A stretch of 28,496 bases of DNA from JAUNBG01 sp964442735 (GTDB lineage: Bacteria > Planctomycetota > Planctomycetia > Pirellulales > Thermoguttaceae), in contig CAYUAP010000065.1 in the NCBI GenBank assembly GCA_964442735.1, positions 1-28,496 of the forward strand, written 5' to 3'. Positions 25,423-28,496 of this stretch are shown piece by piece (position 1 is the first letter of the stretch; each line of letters opens with the position of its first letter). Both the position numbers and the translations under genes were made by a program. The notes below the pieces were generated by a model. The model was not told where the DNA came from. It ran no database searches and saw only the letters and a list, made by a program, of their open reading frames with translations.

Positions 25423-25453
25423 CCTGTCCTTCAAGATAACAAATTTAATTACA

Positions 25454-25480
25454 CCCTTGCAGAATGCAGGGAAATTTTTT
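25454..25480 (+). terminator. Second orphan intrinsic terminator
   Basis: CCCTTGCA (25454-25461), loop GAA, TGCAGGG (25465-25471), with one bulged T, followed by AAATTTTTT. It is a typical intrinsic terminator on the plus strand, placed 36 bp after the previous hairpin and before the polyamine promoter region. Confidence 0.5.
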
Positions 25481-25508
25481 GCCCTGTCCTTTTAGGGTTG
25501 AAAAATAA

Positions 25509-25517
25509 TGCTAGAAT
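25509..25517 (+). promoter_or_regulatory. Extended -10 promoter for the polyamine operon
   Basis: TGC-TAGAAT is an extended -10 element (TGn plus a good -10). No -35 is visible at the usual distance. The leader to the first ATG would be about 170 nt. Confidence 0.4.
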
Positions 25518-25579
25518 AATAAAACCATAACCGTTTATAAAATCGGGCAGGCATGTGTTTTATTTATTGAGTAATCTTT

Positions 25580-25612
25580 CTCCTGTGCCTACAGGAGGGG
25601 GACCGTTTTTTT
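25580..25612 (+). terminator. Leader hairpin and T-tract, possible attenuator
   Basis: CTCCTGT (25580-25586), loop GCCT, ACAGGAG (25591-25597) is followed by GGGGACCG and seven T; a second GTTTTTTT lies a few bases on. It sits inside the predicted leader of the polyamine genes, about 80 bp before the ATG. The left arm could alternatively pair with the purine-rich GAGGAGG ribosome-site region. Confidence 0.4.
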
Positions 25613-25692
25613 GGGGGCGTTTTTTTGGGTATTCGGAACAACCCGTTTTTAATTGACTAAAACGAGGAGGAACCGGATAGAGGAGGTAAAAA

Positions 25693-26910
25693 ATGAACCG
25701 GATACTGATAATCGGGGCCGGAGGCGTTAGTCGTGTTGTTGTTCACAAATGTGCGCAACACCCGGAAGTTTTTCAGGAAATAACTTTAGCTAGCCGTACA
25801 CTATCGAAGTGTGATACAATCGCTGCGGAATTAAAGAATTATCCAGGTCATATTCAAACGGCACAAGTTGATGCCGATCACGTTGATCAATTATCTGTCT
25901 TAATAGAAAAAGTTCGACCGGATCTTGTTATTAATGTGGCACTTCCGTATCAGGATTTGAGTATTATGAAGGCGTGTCTTCAGACGGGCGTTCACTATAT
26001 GGATACGGCCAATTATGAACATCCAGACGTGGCAAAATTCTGTTATGCCCCACAATGGGCCTATCATCAGAGTTTTGCCGATGCAGGATTGACCGCATTA
26101 CTCGGTTGTGGATTCGATCCGGGTGTAACAAATGTCTATACAGCCTATGCGCGCAAGCATCATTTCGACCGAATGGATCAAGTCGATATTATTGACTGCA
26201 ATGCGGGAGACCATGGTTATCCCTTTGCCACGAACTTCAATCCGGAAATAAATATACGGGAAGTTTCTGCCAAGGGGCGTTTCTATCGGGATGGTCAATG
26301 GATTGAGACAGACCCGCTTTCGATCAAACATATCTTTGATTTTCCGGCTCAAATCGGGCCGAAGGATATTTATCTTTTATATCATGAAGAAATGGAGTCA
26401 TTGGTCAAACATTATCCGGAAGTCAAGCAGATGCGTTTTTGGATGACGTTTGGGCAATCCTATCTGAACCATTTGACGGTTTTGAAAAATGTAGGTATGA
26501 CGAGTATTGTTCCGATTATGTATGAAGGTCATGAAATCGTACCACTTCAATTTCTAAAGAAACTCCTTCCGGATCCAGCGTCGTTGGGGCCGCGAACGGT
26601 TGGTAAAACATGTATTGGTATATGGGTTACCGGTCAAAAAGACGGACTACTCAAAAATTACTATCTTTTCAATATTTGTGATCATCAGGAATGTTATAAA
26701 GAGACTGGGGCCCAAGCGGTCAGTTATACGACCGGAGTTCCGGCGGCGTTGGGGGCAAAACTTTTAATGACCGGACAATGGGCAGGAAAAGGCGTCTTCA
26801 ATGTCGAACAGTTCGATCCGGATCCTTTCATGACGGAAATCGGTTCCTGGGGACTTCCCTGGGAAGAAATATTTCCAAGCGGTCCGTCTTTCGACGGATA
26901 TGTCCGTTAA
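25693..26910 (+). CDS. Carboxynorspermidine/carboxyspermidine dehydrogenase (saccharopine dehydrogenase family)
   Basis: The protein has 405 residues, with a Rossmann fold opening MNRILIIGAGGVSRVVVHKC (NADP-binding GAGGVSR at 8-14). Next come ASRTLSKCDTIAAEL, the hydrophobic DLVINVALPYQDLSIMKACL, YMDTANYE, and the LLGCGFDPGVTNVY segment typical of this branch of saccharopine dehydrogenase-like proteins. The enzyme joins aspartate semialdehyde to putrescine or diaminopropane and reduces the product to carboxyspermidine or carboxynorspermidine. The neighbouring nspC supports this over a lysine-pathway role. The ATG has AGGAGG 6 nt upstream. It is the first gene of a two-gene unit. Confidence 0.93.
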   Translation: MNRILIIGAGGVSRVVVHKCAQHPEVFQEITLASRTLSKCDTIAAELKNYPGHIQTAQVDADHVDQLSVLIEKVRPDLVINVALPYQDLSIMKACLQTGVHYMDTANYEHPDVAKFCYAPQWAYHQSFADAGLTALLGCGFDPGVTNVYTAYARKHHFDRMDQVDIIDCNAGDHGYPFATNFNPEINIREVSAKGRFYRDGQWIETDPLSIKHIFDFPAQIGPKDIYLLYHEEMESLVKHYPEVKQMRFWMTFGQSYLNHLTVLKNVGMTSIVPIMYEGHEIVPLQFLKKLLPDPASLGPRTVGKTCIGIWVTGQKDGLLKNYYLFNICDHQECYKETGAQAVSYTTGVPAALGAKLLMTGQWAGKGVFNVEQFDPDPFMTEIGSWGLPWEEIFPSGPSFDGYVR

Positions 26911-26968
26911 TATTAATTGAATATTTTTTCATTTTTCAATTGTATTATTTTTGGATAGATATTTCTAT

Positions 26969-27001
26969 CGTATTCGTACGGAACAGGTCTATACGAATAC
27001 G
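26969..27001. promoter_or_regulatory. 10-bp inverted repeat between the two polyamine genes
   Basis: CGTATTCGTA (26969-26978) and TACGAATACG (26992-27001) are exact complements around a 13-nt loop. No T-tract follows. Short repeats of TATATTTCCG come next (about 27005-27032). The structure could be an operator or an mRNA stem that sets expression of the second gene. Confidence 0.45.
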
Positions 27002-27069
27002 TTCTATATTTCCGTATATTTCCGTATATTTTCCATTGGCATCAATTACGATCAAGGAGATCCTTTATA

Positions 27070-28290
27070 ATGATGAATCCCAGTTTTAAATATCCCAAAT
27101 TTGACTATACCAGGCTTGACGATTCAACCCCCTATTATATTACGGATCGGGCATTACTTCGTCATAACATGGAGATCATGAAGGAGGTCCAGGAACGTGC
27201 GCGATGCCGTATTCTACTGGCACTCAAAGCGTTTTCCACCTGGAATTTTTTTGACGATATGAAACCCTATTTGGCGGGAGTTTCGGCCAGTAGTGTCAAC
27301 GAGGCAAAGCTTGGATACGAATTCTTTGGTCCGGAAAAAGAGATCCATGTCTATTCACCCGCCTATACGGAAGAAGAAATTGACGAACTCTGCCTGATTG
27401 CCGATCATATAATTTTTAATTCCATTCCCCAATGGGAGAAATTCAAACAAAAAATCAAGAATGCGCCACGTAAAATCCAGGCGGGTCTCCGTATTAATCC
27501 GGAGTATACAGAAGTCCGTAAAGAGATCTACAATCCATGTACAACCCGTTCGCGATTCGGTGTTCGACTGGAAATGCTCGTGGACGCCGGTCCGGAGGTC
27601 CTGGATGGAATCGACGGTTTTCATTTCCACTCGATGTGTCAGCAGGGATCGGACGTTCTACAACGTACCCTGGAAGTCTTTTGTGACCGTTTCGATAAAT
27701 ACTTTTCTCGCATTAAATGGGTTAATTTCGGGGGAGGTCATGATATTACCCGAAGTGGTTACGATATCAATCGACTCTGTTCCTTAATACGTAAATTTCG
27801 GGAAAAATACGGTCTGGACGTTATAATGGAGCCAGGAGAAGCCCATGTTATGCACACTGGTTTTCTTGTCGCAACTGTATTGGACGTTATTGAAAATCCA
27901 AACGGTATCGATGTTGTTATTTTGGATACCTCGGCAACGGCCCATATGCCGGATGTTCTTGAAATGCCCTATACGCCTGAAATTCTGGGAGCTCGTCGTG
28001 ATGTGGAAGATGTGGACGCGCCCCTGGAAGAAGGTCGATATAAATATATTGTCGGAAGTAAAACTTGTCTTTCCGGTGATGTGATCGGAGAATATCTGTT
28101 TCAAAAGTCACTAAAAGTAGGCGACCGTCTTGTTCTGGAGGATATGTCTCAATATACCGTATGTAAAAATACAACATTCAACGGCGTTGCCCTTCCTTCT
28201 ATTGTATCGTGCGATTCGAGTGATGCCAGTGGTAAATTCCGCGTTGTACGTAAATTCAATTATGAAGATTTTAAGGGACGTCTTTCCTGA
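27070..28290 (+). CDS. nspC: Carboxynorspermidine/carboxyspermidine decarboxylase
   Basis: The protein has 406 residues, a PLP enzyme of the alanine-racemase/ODC fold. The PLP lysine is in ILLALKAFSTW (Lys53). GVSASSVNEAKLG, GLRINPEYTEV, GFHFHSMCQQGSD, VNFGGGHDIT and VIMEPGEA match NspC in order, and SKTCLSGDVIGEY supplies the C-terminal active-site Cys/Asp region. It removes the carboxyl group from carboxynorspermidine or carboxyspermidine, giving (nor)spermidine. AAGGAG lies 9 nt before ATG 27070; ATG 27073 is an equal alternative. It follows its dehydrogenase partner by 159 bp on the same strand, so the pair makes a complete final branch of polyamine synthesis. Confidence 0.95.
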   Translation: MMNPSFKYPKFDYTRLDDSTPYYITDRALLRHNMEIMKEVQERARCRILLALKAFSTWNFFDDMKPYLAGVSASSVNEAKLGYEFFGPEKEIHVYSPAYTEEEIDELCLIADHIIFNSIPQWEKFKQKIKNAPRKIQAGLRINPEYTEVRKEIYNPCTTRSRFGVRLEMLVDAGPEVLDGIDGFHFHSMCQQGSDVLQRTLEVFCDRFDKYFSRIKWVNFGGGHDITRSGYDINRLCSLIRKFREKYGLDVIMEPGEAHVMHTGFLVATVLDVIENPNGIDVVILDTSATAHMPDVLEMPYTPEILGARRDVEDVDAPLEEGRYKYIVGSKTCLSGDVIGEYLFQKSLKVGDRLVLEDMSQYTVCKNTTFNGVALPSIVSCDSSDASGKFRVVRKFNYEDFKGRLS

Positions 28291-28301
28291 AGATATTTTA
28301 G

Positions 28302-28319
28302 TATCTCCCATCGGAGATA
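28302..28319 (+). terminator. Weak stem-loop after nspC
   Basis: TATCTCC (28302-28308), loop CATC, GGAGATA (28313-28319), 12 bp after the nspC stop. It has no T-tract, so termination is uncertain. Confidence 0.3.
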
Positions 28320-28349
28320 TACTCAAGGCCGTTTTAAATTCCTTCTTTT

Positions 28350-28374
28350 CCAAACAGGTGGGACACCTGTTTGG
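28350..28374. repeat. AAACAGG hairpin, copy 4
   Basis: CCAAACAGGTG (28350-28360), loop GGA, CACCTGTTTGG (28364-28374) form a perfect 11-bp stem. Compared with the other copies, the C-to-T and G-to-A changes in the arms compensate each other, so the stem is kept while the sequence varies. Confidence 0.7.
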
Positions 28375-28442
28375 GAGTATGCAGACGAGACTTCTGTATT
28401 CCTGGGGAAGATAGTATTGTAACGTCCTGTCATATAATTTTA

Positions 28443-28496
28443 GTAACCGTTCACGGATATAAAGTGAAACAACGGATAACACAGCTTTTCACGGAT
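28443..28496 (-). mobile_element. MITE-like element, copy E (cut by window end)
   Basis: GTAACCGTTCACGGATATAA and the following bases are the reverse complement of the right end of copies A-D. This copy is in the opposite orientation, and only 54 bp are in the window. Confidence 0.75.

Overview
The window looks like a low-GC chromosome segment from an anaerobic, polysaccharide- and glycan-using bacterium. A gut- or sediment-type planctomycete is the most likely source. This is inferred from gene content: a Tat-exported Gfo/Idh oxidoreductase, a BNR-repeat sialidase-like protein, a ceramidase-type secreted hydrolase, a eukaryote-like kinase with a membrane anchor, and a small C-terminal GxxGTQLD protein of a kind I remember from planctomycetes. 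Anaerobic life is indicated by the H-cluster maturase HydG, a reverse rubrerythrin and a PerR-type regulator. No rRNA, tRNA, CRISPR array, integrase or intact transposase was found.

Layout: 1-484 holds the tail of a decayed glycoside hydrolase. 619-2284 is a membrane-anchored pseudokinase broken by two frame shifts. On the minus strand follow cutA (2783-2445), a secreted GH127-like beta-L-arabinofuranosidase (5018-3006) and a secreted sialidase-like protein (7137-5485). On the plus strand, 7439-12274 encodes a 1611-residue TPR protein with an extraordinary Asp/Asn/Tyr head and its own good promoter. On the minus strand, a ceramidase/sugar-isomerase fusion (16750-14450) and a Gfo/Idh oxidoreductase (14408-12927) form a catabolic pair. 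Next come a small hydrophilic protein (17920-17603) and a DUF2156 acyltransferase-like gene preceded by a 37-residue overlapping ORF (19117-18085). On the plus strand, a basic-secretory-protein peptidase and a membrane protein (19384-20866) are followed by a TM1266-type regulator and hydG (21150-22831). After a gene-free 1.2 kb, rbr and perR (minus, 25189-24076) and a two-gene carboxyspermidine/carboxynorspermidine pathway (plus, 25693-28290) complete the window.

How the genes work together: the secreted hydrolases and the oxidoreductase/isomerase pair point to breakdown of arabinose-containing or sialylated glycans. The hydG pair serves [FeFe]-hydrogenase assembly, although hydE, hydF and the hydrogenase are not here. 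perR-rbr is a peroxide-defence unit. The last two genes make polyamines by the aspartate-semialdehyde (carboxyspermidine) route.

The most unusual material is between and around genes. A ~205-bp element with terminal inverted repeats occurs five times. A family of short AAACAGG hairpins occurs four times. There is a 21-bp iteron-like array, a promoter-plus-terminator pair that predicts a ~60-nt RNA, and three leader ORFs whose stop codons overlap the next gene's start. Short tandem duplications recur in coding and non-coding DNA.
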